From: an uncultured Erysipelotrichaceae bacterium
GTDB taxonomy: Bacteria; Bacillota_I; Bacilli_A; RF39; UBA660
DNA: 64,000 bases
Direction of reading: 5' to 3'
Assembly (NCBI GenBank): GCA_902795975.1
Contig: CADBNE010000024.1
Span: forward strand, 1 to 64,000
The translations under genes were made by a program, and so were the position numbers. Positions within the stretch are counted from its first letter, which is position 1, and each line of letters opens with the position of its first letter. Under the pieces are notes generated by a model that ran no database searches, was not told the DNA's origin, and saw only the letters and a list, made by a program, of their open reading frames with translations. This document shows, piece after piece, positions 24,869 to 34,032 of this stretch.

Positions 24869-25477
24869 ATGAAAAAGATAATATATATAATAATTACTTT
24901 ATGCACATTTTTTATTATGGATAAAGTATATGCTCAAAAGATAGATGTTGAACTTAAAACGTGTATAGATGGAGATACTGCTATATTTATACATAATAAC
25001 GAAAAAATAAAAGCTAGATTTTTAGCAATTGATACTCCTGAAACAGAATATTCTGAAAGAGGAGAAATGCCTTTTGGAAAAGAAGCAAGTGAATATACTT
25101 GTAATAAATTAAAGAATGCTAAAAAAATAAAGTTAGAATATGATAAGAATAGTGATAAACAGGATAAATATGAAAGACATTTAGTATGGGTATGGATAGA
25201 TGATACTTTACTTCAAAAAGATTTAGTTAGTAATGGATATGCTAAAGTATCTTACCTATATAATAATTATAAGTACAATGATGAACTTATAGAAGAAGAA
25301 AAGAAAGCTAAACAAAAGAAATTAGGTATATGGAAAACAACTAGTAATTCTAATGCAAAAAGTAATATAACTAGTAATACAAATAATAAAAAGAAAAAAA
25401 ATAATAATGATATAACTAATATTATTATTCCAATAGTTATATTTTTAATAATAATTCTAATAAAAAAGAAACGTTAA
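24869..25477 (+). CDS. Secreted thermonuclease (SNase family), C-terminally anchored
   Basis: 202 residues. Signal peptide 1-22 (cut after VYA). The SNase OB fold contains the catalytic set CIDGDT (Asp34/36), KARFLAIDTPETE (Arg50, Asp55, Glu58) and YERHLVWV (Arg103), matching Asp21, Arg35, Asp40, Glu43 and Arg87 of the staphylococcal enzyme. A Lys/Asn-rich linker leads to a final hydrophobic helix (about 184-199) and KKKR, so the enzyme is probably held at the membrane surface. It cleaves extracellular DNA/RNA, likely for nucleotide scavenging. Terminator at 25465-25490. Confidence 0.92.
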   Translation: MKKIIYIIITLCTFFIMDKVYAQKIDVELKTCIDGDTAIFIHNNEKIKARFLAIDTPETEYSERGEMPFGKEASEYTCNKLKNAKKIKLEYDKNSDKQDKYERHLVWVWIDDTLLQKDLVSNGYAKVSYLYNNYKYNDELIEEEKKAKQKKLGIWKTTSNSNAKSNITSNTNNKKKKNNNDITNIIIPIVIFLIIILIKKKR

Positions 25478-25490
25478 TTACGTTTCTTTT
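25465..25490. terminator. Bidirectional terminator
   Basis: AAGAAACGT / ACGTTTCTT stem with five-base loop and T-runs on both strands, between two convergent genes. Confidence 0.75.
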
Positions 25491-25784
25491 TTATATTTGT
25501 TCAATTACATTCTTAATTAATTCATCACTAATACTATTTATATCTTTATAACTATAATCATTTATAGATTTTTCAATATCAAATATAAAATAATTATCTT
25601 TTATATTTTTTAAATTATTTATTTTAGTATTAAGATACAAAGATAAATAATATTCTATATTCTCATCACTATAAAAGCTTTCTTTTATATATATTGTTGG
25701 TAAAGTATTATTTATATCACTTAATAATATTTTATCATCTTTAATATTTATAAATTGTAATTTTATATCCTTATCATTTTCCAT
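25491..25784 (-). CDS. Hypothetical small acidic protein
   Basis: 97 residues from the ATG at 25784; another ATG lies three codons upstream. Unrecognised. It begins with alternating strands (KLQFINIKDDKILLSDI) and ends in an acidic helix. It lacks a signal peptide, membrane segment or Cys. It is between the thermonuclease terminator and a membrane-anchored orphan upstream, and may be read through from it. Confidence 0.45.
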   Translation of the reverse strand: MENDKDIKLQFINIKDDKILLSDINNTLPTIYIKESFYSDENIEYYLSLYLNTKINNLKNIKDNYFIFDIEKSINDYSYKDINSISDELIKNVIEQI

Positions 25785-25835
25785 ATTTATCATCTCTATT
25801 AATATTTTAACAAAAAATAAGTATTACTTAAAGTA

Positions 25836-26492
25836 TTACTTATAATAATCTAATAATATCTTCATTTTATTCATTCTATATTTTTTTAATAATTTTTTAT
25901 AACTATGGCTACTTCTTTGATAAGCATAATAACTATATCCACCACCACTTTTTATATTAATAGTAAATACAAAGTTATAAACATTACCATTTAAATCTTG
26001 ATATATACACAAAATATTCATTGAATCTTCTAATATTTTTCCATTATCTGACATAGTTACTAAGAAAGTTTGCACACCTTTTTCTTCATTAGAACCAATA
26101 TCAAATGTAGTAAATAATTTTTGTCCAATACTTTCGTTTACTTCTTGATTACCATTTATTTTTTCAGCTGTATCTAAATTATAAAATCTAATATTAGTTG
26201 CTACACCATAACCTATATTCTTTAATGCTATTTTTACATAAATATTATTATCTTGATTTACAAGTTGTTTAATTTTCTCCATAGAACATTTATTTTGTAA
26301 TTTCTTACCTAATAGTGTTATAAAATAATAACATTTATCTATTTTGCTTAACTGACTAATACTAGATAAAACAACATATGGTTTATGTTCTGCTTTAACA
26401 CGCATCTCTACTGTGTAAACAGACATTATTATAGTAGCACATACTGGAACAATAATAGATGCTACTGTTAATATAAGAGTAATATCTTCCAT
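25836..26492 (-). CDS. Hypothetical protein with N-terminal membrane anchor
   Basis: 218 residues. One hydrophobic segment (about 5-28, LILTVASIIVPVCATIIMSV) precedes a mostly beta C-terminal domain (YVKIALKNIGYGVATNI, FLVTMSDNGK) and a basic end. This layout resembles small membrane proteins often found with defence or phage genes, but no such neighbour is present. It starts 8 bases after the Nudix stop with an AGGTGAGTT SD, so the two genes are probably one transcript. Confidence 0.5.
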   Translation of the reverse strand: MEDITLILTVASIIVPVCATIIMSVYTVEMRVKAEHKPYVVLSSISQLSKIDKCYYFITLLGKKLQNKCSMEKIKQLVNQDNNIYVKIALKNIGYGVATNIRFYNLDTAEKINGNQEVNESIGQKLFTTFDIGSNEEKGVQTFLVTMSDNGKILEDSMNILCIYQDLNGNVYNFVFTINIKSGGGYSYYAYQRSSHSYKKLLKKYRMNKMKILLDYYK

Positions 26493-26499
26493 AACTCAC

Positions 26500-26937
26500 C
26501 TACTTAATCATATTTTTCAGTATATAATCCATTGTAATCTTAATATCTGGGAAACAATTAATATCATCTAATTCATCTCTATCAAACCATTTAACTGCTG
26601 TTTCTTCTTCAGCATTTAATATTGGTTCAACATAATCATTATTAGGTATTGCTGCATATATTATATCTATATGCAAATCACCATTAGGTTGTCTATTTTT
26701 TTGTATACCTAATGGTCTTACAAAATCATCTTCTCTTGGAAATCTTTCGCCTAATAATTTAACATGTAATCCTGTTTCCTCATAAGCTTCTCTTAATGCA
26801 CATTCTTCTGGCGTTTCATTATCTTCTATATGTCCTCCTGGTTGAGTCCATCTTCCATTCTTTTTATGCATAATTAAAAGAATCTTTTTATCTACTGGAT
26901 TAATTACAAATACTGATGCACAAAAATGTCTTGCCAT
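26500..26937 (-). CDS. Nudix hydrolase
   Basis: 145 residues. A full Nudix box (GX5EX7REUXEEXGU) begins at the second Gly of PGGHIEDNETPEECALREAY and continues into EETGL; all metal-binding Glu are kept. Flanking WTQPGGH and VKWFDRDEL fit MutT-like enzymes. It hydrolyses a nucleoside diphosphate linked to another moiety, cytoplasmic; substrate not readable. SD AGGTGATGAT. It is followed by the anchored orphan 8 bases downstream. Confidence 0.9.
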   Translation of the reverse strand: MARHFCASVFVINPVDKKILLIMHKKNGRWTQPGGHIEDNETPEECALREAYEETGLHVKLLGERFPREDDFVRPLGIQKNRQPNGDLHIDIIYAAIPNNDYVEPILNAEEETAVKWFDRDELDDINCFPDIKITMDYILKNMIK

Positions 26938-26982
26938 ATCATCACCTACTATAAGAATTATAGCAAATATTACTTATTTAGT

Positions 26983-27699
26983 CTATTCCAATATGTCAAG
27001 TGATTTAACTTTAGTATTATTTTGATAAATTGTTACCTTTTCATTTTTATCTAGCGTGCATAATATAATTTTTTTTATATCATCTATACCCTCTTTTTTT
27101 AGTTTATTATCTAACCATTGTTCATCTTTATTCATTAAATGTAAATTAGTGTGCATAATTTTACCATCAATTATTACATTAGCTAATAGTTCAGATTTAT
27201 CACTTGTAATATCCATATCTAATTGAGTTATAGGTTTATATTGAGCTTTAGGTAGAAAACTCATATCTCCATTTACTTCCATTATAGCAAATGCTATTGT
27301 AGAAATATCAAAATACCCTTTTATTCTACATTCTTCTAAAAGTTCATTTACTTCTAAATGAACCTTTTTCATATTATTTTTTAATATTTTACCATCTTGA
27401 ATTATTATTGTAGGAGTACCCATCATAAGTCTTCTTAATTTAACACTCTTCATAGTTAACCATGAAACTATGTATGCTACTAAACCAAATAATATAACAG
27501 CCCATATTCCATTAAATTCATTAGATTCTATATTAATAGTCATCTCTGCAGCAAAATTACCAATAGATATACCTATTACATAATCAAATAAGCTTAATTC
27601 TGATACTTGTTTTTTACCTAATATTTTAGTAACTATAAATAATGTAAATAAAGAAATAAGTGCTCTATATGTCACTGGTCCTATACTATTTATATCCAT
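26983..27699 (-). CDS. DUF421 membrane protein, YetF type
   Basis: 238 residues. Three N-terminal membrane helices, with the family motif LGKKQVSELSLFDYVIGISIGN between them, then a cytoplasmic domain with PTIIIQDGKILKNNMKK and the FAIMEVNGDMSFLPKA strand, typical of YetF/YdfR/YrbG. Bacillus members are inner spore-membrane proteins influencing germination and resistance; other roles exist. It starts behind GGTGATAAT. Confidence 0.88.
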   Translation of the reverse strand: MDINSIGPVTYRALISLFTLFIVTKILGKKQVSELSLFDYVIGISIGNFAAEMTINIESNEFNGIWAVILFGLVAYIVSWLTMKSVKLRRLMMGTPTIIIQDGKILKNNMKKVHLEVNELLEECRIKGYFDISTIAFAIMEVNGDMSFLPKAQYKPITQLDMDITSDKSELLANVIIDGKIMHTNLHLMNKDEQWLDNKLKKEGIDDIKKIILCTLDKNEKVTIYQNNTKVKSLDILE

Positions 27700-27726
27700 A
27701 TTATCACCAATATTATTATGTACAAA

Positions 27727-27752
27727 AAAACTCTAGCTAAACTAGAGTTTTA
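27727..27752 (-). terminator. Terminator after the 424-residue orphan
   Basis: AAACTCTAG / CTAGAGTTT stem with a five-base loop and a run of seven T on the minus strand. Confidence 0.8.
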
Positions 27753-29011
27753 GTTTTATATTTAGATTTATTTATATCAGCTACATTAGCTAATATAGTT
27801 TCATCTTCATAATAACCATATTTTAAACGTATATCATTTGTTGTAACAATCATTACTGGTCTTCTAGATGATTCAACAGATAATTTAATTTGAGTTTTCA
27901 ATAATGAATTATAAAGTGGCTCATCTATCTCATTAATATATATTGTATATTTATTTGGTGTCATTAATAATCGAACTTTTAATTCATCAGAAAAATACTC
28001 TTTAAACTTTTCTATTTTTGTATTTTTTATATTACTATTATCTAATTCACAAATATAATTTACCCACCAATTTACAATAAAATCTACTACTTTATCTAAT
28101 TTATCTTTTTCTTCTATTGGCATAGAATAATATTCATTAAATGCAGGTATTATTTGATTAATAAAATAATGCTTATCATATATATTACTATTTAATGCAT
28201 TTAGTCTCATATAATTAAATAATTCTTCAATAGATTCATCTAATTCAAAATACTCATCTTCATTTGATGGTTCTAATGAATAATAAGTATTTTTTGAAAA
28301 GATAGATTGCATTACTCTTTTACCATCTTTTGTACTCACTGATACAACAGAAAACTCTTTTTTTATTTGATTATTTTCATCTTTCTTACAAATTCTTCCT
28401 ACATATAAATTATTTAACATTAATAGATTGTTATTTACTAGATTAATTAAAGTATCAAAGTCTTTACTAGGATCAAAATACATTAAATTATCTAATAAAT
28501 AATCAATAGCAATATTATCCTTACTACATAAGAATGAGTACCACCTAATTATATTTTTATAATCTTTAGTATTATTTTTATTATTTTTTATCATGTATCC
28601 TACTAATCTATCTAATTGATTTATTAAAAATGAAGATGCTGTATATTGTCCAAGTTCATCTATTCCTGTAATTAAAATAGACTGTTCTATATATTTCATT
28701 AATTCATCTATTTGTTCTTCTGATATAACAACATATTTATAATAATATTTTACAAATTCATTTCTCTTTTTTACTAATTCATTTCTTATATAGTTTAAAT
28801 CTTCACGAGAAACTTTACTAGCACTATTTATAGAATCAATCGAATTAGTAAGTATTCCGTATTCCTCCATAAATGTATTATAATCAATTTTAGGAATATC
28901 ATCGCGTGTTTTAACATCTATTCCTCTTGATATAAATTGTTGTCTTAACATCATACAATACTTTAAATACTTTGTAGCATTACTTGCTAATATTTCACTT
29001 TTTTGTTTCAT
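27737..29011 (-). CDS. Hypothetical helical protein
   Basis: 424 residues from the ATG at 29011 (SD GAGGG); upstream Met codons lack an SD. Unrecognised. It is helical and Asn/Tyr/Asp-rich with no export signal, like the 17306-19096 orphan. A short C-terminal part is strand-rich (RRPVMIVTTNDIRLKYGYY). It is monocistronic between YetF and rpmE with its own terminator. Confidence 0.5.
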   Translation of the reverse strand: MKQKSEILASNATKYLKYCMMLRQQFISRGIDVKTRDDIPKIDYNTFMEEYGILTNSIDSINSASKVSREDLNYIRNELVKKRNEFVKYYYKYVVISEEQIDELMKYIEQSILITGIDELGQYTASSFLINQLDRLVGYMIKNNKNNTKDYKNIIRWYSFLCSKDNIAIDYLLDNLMYFDPSKDFDTLINLVNNNLLMLNNLYVGRICKKDENNQIKKEFSVVSVSTKDGKRVMQSIFSKNTYYSLEPSNEDEYFELDESIEELFNYMRLNALNSNIYDKHYFINQIIPAFNEYYSMPIEEKDKLDKVVDFIVNWWVNYICELDNSNIKNTKIEKFKEYFSDELKVRLLMTPNKYTIYINEIDEPLYNSLLKTQIKLSVESSRRPVMIVTTNDIRLKYGYYEDETILANVADINKSKYKTKTLV

Positions 29012-29054
29012 ATTATCCCTCAATGACATATTATAACACAATTTTATACAATAA

Positions 29055-29076
29055 AAAACTGCTTAATTAAGCAGCT
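29055..29076 (-). terminator. rpmE terminator
   Basis: CTGCTT, loop AATT, AAGCAG, followed by TTTTTT on the minus strand. Confidence 0.8.
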
Positions 29077-29288
29077 TTATTATCAGTATTTAAACCATAT
29101 TTACGATTGAATTTTTCTACACGTCCAGTCTTAGATGCCATTTTATCTTTAGTACCATTGTAGAATGGATGACATTTGTCACATGCTTCAACATGTAATT
29201 CTTCTTTGTTAGATTTAACAGTGAAAGTATTACCACATGCACAAATAACTTTTGTGTCAACGTATTCTGGATGAATTCCTTTTTTCAT
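29067..29288 (-). CDS. rpmE: 50S ribosomal protein L31, zinc form
   Basis: 73 residues from the ATG at 29288 (SD AAGGAGCGAAG). [10 protein letters not shown], then [19 protein letters not shown] and [13 protein letters not shown] are the type A L31 signature; the CxC...CxxC set binds zinc. It links the 50S central protuberance with the 30S head. It is monocistronic, with a promoter whose -35 lies in the end of the sigma-factor gene and a small leader hairpin. Confidence 0.95.
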   Translation of the reverse strand: MKKGIHPEYVDTKVICACGNTFTVKSNKEELHVEACDKCHPFYNGTKDKMASKTGRVEKFNRKYGLNTDNKAA

Positions 29289-29307
29289 TTTCTTCGCTCC
29301 TTCCGCC

Positions 29308-29325
29308 ATGACTAATTCAAGTCAT
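29308..29325 (-). promoter_or_regulatory. Leader hairpin before rpmE
   Basis: ATGACT / AGTCAT stem (six-base loop) ends about 12 bases before the rpmE SD. Firmicute L31 genes are known to carry autoregulatory leaders; this could be one but is short. Confidence 0.35.
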
Positions 29326-29344
29326 AGAAATTTAATACGTTCAT

Positions 29345-29373
29345 ATTTTATCAAATATTTAATTTAATTGCAA
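29345..29373 (-). promoter_or_regulatory. rpmE promoter
   Basis: TTGCAA (29368-29373), 17 bases, TAAAAT (29345-29350); the -35 overlaps the last codons of the sigma-factor gene. Confidence 0.6.
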
Positions 29374-31599
29374 TATCTTTTGTGATTGTTTTTCAATTGC
29401 GCTATCTATGGATTTATTTACATACTTAGTATAATCTTCTAATAATAAATTAATAGTCGCATTTGTTTCTGCTGCTTTTTCTTGAACAATCATATGATTT
29501 ATATATTCTTTATATGCTTTTAAAATAGAAATAATTCCCTTTTGAAGTTCTTTTTCAGTTCTTCCTAAGAAAACACTTATTTCATTTAAGCTATGTTTTT
29601 TCCCTAAAAATCCACATATTATACACATTATAGCTATATCTTCAATTGTTTGTGTATTTTCCAAGAAATCTCTAAACATTTGTGTAGATACTATTTCCTC
29701 TATATCCAAAAATGGTGTTATATTGTTTTCAACATTTTCTTTAGACTTATTACTTTCTACTATCTCTTTAGATACATCTATTTTATCAACATTTATTTCT
29801 TCTTTTGCTTCAATTTTTGTTTCTTCTTTTACTTCAGTTTTTGGTTCATCTTTAATTGTTTCTTTAGAATTAGGATATCCATTTTCATATACAGCTAATG
29901 GAGGTGGTTGTATTCCTTTTTCTACTCTTAATATTTTATTTACAGGTACTGGTTGATTAACCACATCTTTATTATTATTTTCCATTTTATCATCCTCACT
30001 ATCTTTATCATAACATCTTCGTTGCATAGGCTTTAATTTCTTACCCATAATTAATAAGTCTCTTCTTCTTATTAATGCTTGTAATATTTTTCCACCCATC
30101 ATTTGTTCTTCTTCTGGGCTAAGTGTATTTTTTTCATCATAATTGATTCCATATTTTCTATGTATTAATTCTACATATTCAGGATACATTCCATCTAATA
30201 TCTCATCTATTACTTCTTTTTTTTGAACATCTATTTTGTTATATAAATTATGTCCTTTACTTTTACCTTTACTTTCTTCTTGTATTTTTGATCCTAGTTT
30301 TGATATTATCATTGGCCTAATTTTTCTATAATAAAGTGTTGATTCAATTGAATTCCATTTAGAATTATTTTGATTTAAATTTTTACCGAATTTTTTATAT
30401 ATTACTTCTTTATATTCAGCAGGTAATTCATTAACAATATTTTCTAAATTAGTTGTATCATATTTTTTATAATAAGAATAAAAGCTTTTTACTTTCTCCA
30501 CTTCAGTTTCCTCATTTCCTTCATCTAATTTATCTTTTTCACTACCTAGCATTTTTGGTTTAGGAATATACGCTATTGAACCATTAGCATGCGATTCTAA
30601 AATATTCTTGTATGCTGATTTTTTTATCTTTCTTAATGCTTTATTTTCTATTTGTCTAATTCGTTCTCTTGTAAGACCAAAAGTAGAACCTATTTCATCT
30701 AATGTACATTGCTTACCATCTACAAATCCATATCTTTTCATCAAAACATATTTTTCTCGTGGTAATAATCCTATTTTTTGAAAGACATCATCTATATCTT
30801 CCCTCAACATTTTTTTATCAATTAATTCTTCAGGTCCTGGTTTTGTATCAGGCACAAAATTAGCTATTGTATTTGAATTAACATTATCATCTTCTACTGG
30901 TCTATCTAAACTTTCAACAGGTAAGTCTAATTTTATTAAATATTCAACTTTATCCTCACTTACTTCTAAAGCACTTGCTATTTCATTTATTGTGGGTTGT
31001 CTACCTTTATCATTATTAAATTTTATTTTAAATATATTTAATTTACTTAATAGTTCTTGTGTATATACAGGTATTCTAACCAATCTGCCATTATTATTAA
31101 CTGCTCTACTTATATAAGCTCTTACATGCCATACTGCTAAAGTCATAAATTTAGTGCATCTATTTATATCATATAAGTCATAAGCTTTTAATAAACCCAT
31201 TCTTCCTTCTTGCGCTAAATCTTCTATTTCTAATCCTCTTCCACTATATTTATTAGCATACTTATATACAAGTTTATCATATTTTTTTAATATTTTTACT
31301 TGATTTTCTTTAGTTTTATTAGTCATAAGTTCTATAACTTCTGGATCTGTTTCTCTATTCTTATCTCTATATATTACCATTAAATCTAATATAAAATTAT
31401 CCTTAGTAATATTTTTACAATATTTATTAATTAATTTTTCTAACATAATAGAAATCTTTTCATTACCAATAATTTCATCAATATAGTTCTCATATTTTAT
31501 TTTATTATTTTTTAAATCTTTTTTTATTCTAATTAATTCATTAATTATGTCTTCATAGGAACTATATTCTATAACACTTTCTAAAATTTCATTAATCAT
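29359..31599 (-). CDS. Sigma-70 family factor with a long C-terminal extension
   Basis: 746 residues, twice the usual length. Start taken at the ATG at 31599. Residues about 105-185 are sigma2 (LEIEDLAQEGRMGLLKAY, then FMTLAVWHVRAYISRAV); about 190-265 sigma3; about 270-342 sigma4 with the helix-turn-helix TLDEIGSTFGLTRERIRQIE. There is no clear region 1.2. The next 400 residues are unlike normal RpoD: two segments with the sigma4 opening pattern (LPAEYKEVIYKKFG, MYPEYVELIHRKYG), an acidic Lys/Glu linker and a last helical domain with a possible HTH (LNEISVFLGRTEKELQ). It binds RNA polymerase and selects promoters; whether it is the main sigma factor cannot be decided here. Confidence 0.8.
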   Translation of the reverse strand: MINEILESVIEYSSYEDIINELIRIKKDLKNNKIKYENYIDEIIGNEKISIMLEKLINKYCKNITKDNFILDLMVIYRDKNRETDPEVIELMTNKTKENQVKILKKYDKLVYKYANKYSGRGLEIEDLAQEGRMGLLKAYDLYDINRCTKFMTLAVWHVRAYISRAVNNNGRLVRIPVYTQELLSKLNIFKIKFNNDKGRQPTINEIASALEVSEDKVEYLIKLDLPVESLDRPVEDDNVNSNTIANFVPDTKPGPEELIDKKMLREDIDDVFQKIGLLPREKYVLMKRYGFVDGKQCTLDEIGSTFGLTRERIRQIENKALRKIKKSAYKNILESHANGSIAYIPKPKMLGSEKDKLDEGNEETEVEKVKSFYSYYKKYDTTNLENIVNELPAEYKEVIYKKFGKNLNQNNSKWNSIESTLYYRKIRPMIISKLGSKIQEESKGKSKGHNLYNKIDVQKKEVIDEILDGMYPEYVELIHRKYGINYDEKNTLSPEEEQMMGGKILQALIRRRDLLIMGKKLKPMQRRCYDKDSEDDKMENNNKDVVNQPVPVNKILRVEKGIQPPPLAVYENGYPNSKETIKDEPKTEVKEETKIEAKEEINVDKIDVSKEIVESNKSKENVENNITPFLDIEEIVSTQMFRDFLENTQTIEDIAIMCIICGFLGKKHSLNEISVFLGRTEKELQKGIISILKAYKEYINHMIVQEKAAETNATINLLLEDYTKYVNKSIDSAIEKQSQKILQLN

Positions 31600-31635
31600 C
31601 GCAATCACTAAGGGTTATTATATCAAAACAAATAA

Positions 31636-31662
31636 AAAAATAGAATACAAAATTCTATTTTT
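31636..31662 (-). terminator. Terminator after the Bax-inhibitor gene
   Basis: AAAAATAGAAT / ATTCTATTTTT stem with five-base loop; T-run on the minus strand. Confidence 0.75.
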
Positions 31663-32302
31663 CTTTTCCAAATAATCTTAATAAATCTATAAATACATTT
31701 ATAAAGTCAATATATACTTGAAATGCACCATAAATTGCTAAAGTATTTTCATCTTCTACACCATATAAATTTCTTTTAATAACTTGTATATCATATGCTA
31801 TATAACCTAAGAATATTGCTAAACTTAAGAATGTTAATCCGAAATTAAATGTTTCTGAATTAACAAATACAGATACAACAGATAATATAATTAAAGCCAT
31901 TAAAGCCATAAATAGTAATGTAGATAATTTACTTAAATCTAATTTAGTAAAATATCCTACTAAACCAAATACTAATACTACTATAGCACTTATTAAGAAT
32001 ACAAATATTATAGATGTTAATTGATATACTATAAATATTGTTGAAAATGTTAATCCAGTAAGTGCTGCATATAACATATATAATATTGCTGCTACTGTAG
32101 GATTTAATTTTCTTATTCTAACAGATAATACTATAGCAACTACTATTTCTACTATCCATATAATGAAATAATTCCCTCCACCAAATATTCTATTTACTAA
32201 AGGTTCATTACCTTGTATATAATATCCTACTGAGAAGGTAATTGCTAAACCTACAAATAGCCACATAAATATTTTGGCAAATAACTTATTTGTTTGTATC
32301 AA
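31655..32302 (-). CDS. Bax inhibitor-1/YccA family membrane protein
   Basis: 215 residues with seven membrane helices. Family marks: GLTFSTIFIVY in the middle and FLGYIAYDIQVIKR, with Asp residues that form the di-aspartyl pH sensor, then a final re-entrant helix ending FIDLLRLF. Bacterial members (YetJ/YccA) are pH-gated calcium leaks or FtsH modulators. The start is a TTG behind AGAGGTGAGAAAGT, a rare start but with the best SD. It follows the 32309-32728 gene by 6 bases. Confidence 0.92.
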   Translation of the reverse strand: MIQTNKLFAKIFMWLFVGLAITFSVGYYIQGNEPLVNRIFGGGNYFIIWIVEIVVAIVLSVRIRKLNPTVAAILYMLYAALTGLTFSTIFIVYQLTSIIFVFLISAIVVLVFGLVGYFTKLDLSKLSTLLFMALMALIILSVVSVFVNSETFNFGLTFLSLAIFLGYIAYDIQVIKRNLYGVEDENTLAIYGAFQVYIDFINVFIDLLRLFGKEK

Positions 32303-32308
32303 ACTTTC

Positions 32309-32728
32309 TCACCTCTTTATAATTATATCATATTTATCTTGTAATTTAAAAATCATACTATTTAGTGTTCTAGACATTATAGAGTCATCTTTTCTTAATA
32401 TAATTATTATCTTTTCCTTTGAATAACTTCTTATTTTACTTAATAATATTTCTACATAATATAAACTTTTATTATTAATATATAAATCATTTAAATTAAT
32501 ATATATGTTATTACTAGTTACTAATATATTTTGTATATGTTTATCTTTTATATATATATTATTCTCTATATCATTAATAATATCCTCTATTCTAGTATCA
32601 TAATATATATAATTATAATAACTATTATTATCTCCTATAGATATATCATAATTAGATTTATAATTAACTTTTAAACTTATCAAAATAATAACAACTAATA
32701 TAAATATTATAAATAGTATTTTTTTCAT
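32309..32728 (-). CDS. Hypothetical membrane-anchored protein
   Basis: 139 residues. N-terminal membrane helix (4-19, ILFIIFILVVIILISL) followed by an Asn/Tyr-rich outer domain with IIIILRKDDSIMSRTL near the end. No lipobox and no known motif. It is probably anchored outside the membrane. The start has a GAGGTGTAA SD, and the gene is co-transcribed with the downstream Bax-inhibitor gene. Confidence 0.5.
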   Translation of the reverse strand: MKKILFIIFILVVIILISLKVNYKSNYDISIGDNNSYYNYIYYDTRIEDIINDIENNIYIKDKHIQNILVTSNNIYINLNDLYINNKSLYYVEILLSKIRSYSKEKIIIILRKDDSIMSRTLNSMIFKLQDKYDIIIKR

Positions 32729-32742
32729 TTACACCTCAAAAA

Positions 32743-32761
32743 AAGTAGCATTATGCTACTT
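32743..32761 (-). terminator. murA terminator
   Basis: AAGTAGCA / TGCTACTT stem with a three-base loop, then TTTTTTT on the minus strand. Confidence 0.8.
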
Positions 32762-34016
32762 AATTATATTCTTCTAATTCTATTTTTGCACCTACATTTG
32801 ATAATTTACCTATTATATTTTCATATCCTCTTAATACATGTTCTACATTATCTACTACAGTAGTACCACTAGCTGCTAAACCAGCTAAAACTAAACATGC
32901 TCCTGCACGTAAATCTGTTGCTACTACATTAGTGCCTTTTAAAGGTGTAGGTCCTTGTACTTTTATAGACTTACCATTTATTTCTATATTAGCACCCATA
33001 TTTACTAAATAAGGTACATTTTGAAATCTATTTTCATATATAGTTTCTTCTAAAGTAGAAGTACCATTTAATTGTGTTAATAATGTAGTTAATGGTTGTT
33101 GTAAATCTGTAGGGAATCCTGGATAACCTAATGTCTTTACATTAATAGGTTTTCCATCATTAATTTTGGAAATTGTTACTGAATTATCAGTAATTTTCAT
33201 ATCGCAGTCAATTTCTTTTAATTTACCTAATAGTGAATCTACATGTTCTGGAATAATATTATTTACAGTTAAATTGTCACCTATTAATGCTCCTGCAAGT
33301 ATATATGTTCCTGTCTCAATTCTATCTGGTATTACCTCTGTATAACATTTACCTAAATAATCTACACCTTGTATAGTTATTGTACTAGTTCCTGCTCCAG
33401 TGATTTTAGCACCCATATTATTTAAGAATGTAGCTACATTAACTATTTCAGGTTCCTTAGCAGCATTTTCTATAACAGTTTCACCTTTAGCTTTTACAGA
33501 TGCTAAAATAATATTTACAGTTGCTCCTACACTAGGCATGTCTAAATATACAGTATTACCTATTAATTCATCTGCCTTAATAGTAAATTTATTTCCTTCT
33601 TCAATTACAGTAGCACCTAATGCTCTATAACCTTTTAAAGTTTGATCTATTGGTCTAGCTCCAATAGAACATCCTCCAGGGAAATACATTTCTACATATT
33701 TATATTTTCCTAATAATGATGACATAAAATAGTAAGAAGCACGTAATTTCTTTGAAATTGCTTCTGGAACTTCTTTATTAACTATTTTAGATGAATCTAT
33801 TATTACTTTTCCGTCTTCTCTTTTTATATCTGCATTTAAATATAATAATATTTCTTCTAATGCATCTATATCAGATATATTAGGTATATTATCTATTACT
33901 ACTTGTTCATCAGAAAGTATAGCTGCAGGAATAAGTGCTACAGCACTATTCTTTGCTCCACTTATATTGATTGTACCTGATAAAGTACGTCCACCTTCTA
34001 TTTTAATTCTTTTCAT
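32760..34016 (-). CDS. murA: UDP-N-acetylglucosamine 1-carboxyvinyltransferase
   Basis: 418 residues from the ATG at 34016 (SD GGAGGCTAGT). It transfers enolpyruvate from PEP to UDP-GlcNAc, the first committed step of peptidoglycan synthesis. The active-site loop PGGCSIGARPID has Cys116, the residue modified by fosfomycin; LRAGACLVLAG near the end is also typical. Its presence shows the cell makes a wall. It is 17 bases after fba on one transcript. Confidence 0.96.
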   Translation of the reverse strand: MKRIKIEGGRTLSGTINISGAKNSAVALIPAAILSDEQVVIDNIPNISDIDALEEILLYLNADIKREDGKVIIDSSKIVNKEVPEAISKKLRASYYFMSSLLGKYKYVEMYFPGGCSIGARPIDQTLKGYRALGATVIEEGNKFTIKADELIGNTVYLDMPSVGATVNIILASVKAKGETVIENAAKEPEIVNVATFLNNMGAKITGAGTSTITIQGVDYLGKCYTEVIPDRIETGTYILAGALIGDNLTVNNIIPEHVDSLLGKLKEIDCDMKITDNSVTISKINDGKPINVKTLGYPGFPTDLQQPLTTLLTQLNGTSTLEETIYENRFQNVPYLVNMGANIEINGKSIKVQGPTPLKGTNVVATDLRAGACLVLAGLAASGTTVVDNVEHVLRGYENIIGKLSNVGAKIELEEYN

Positions 34017-34032
34017 ACTAGCCTCCAGTATA

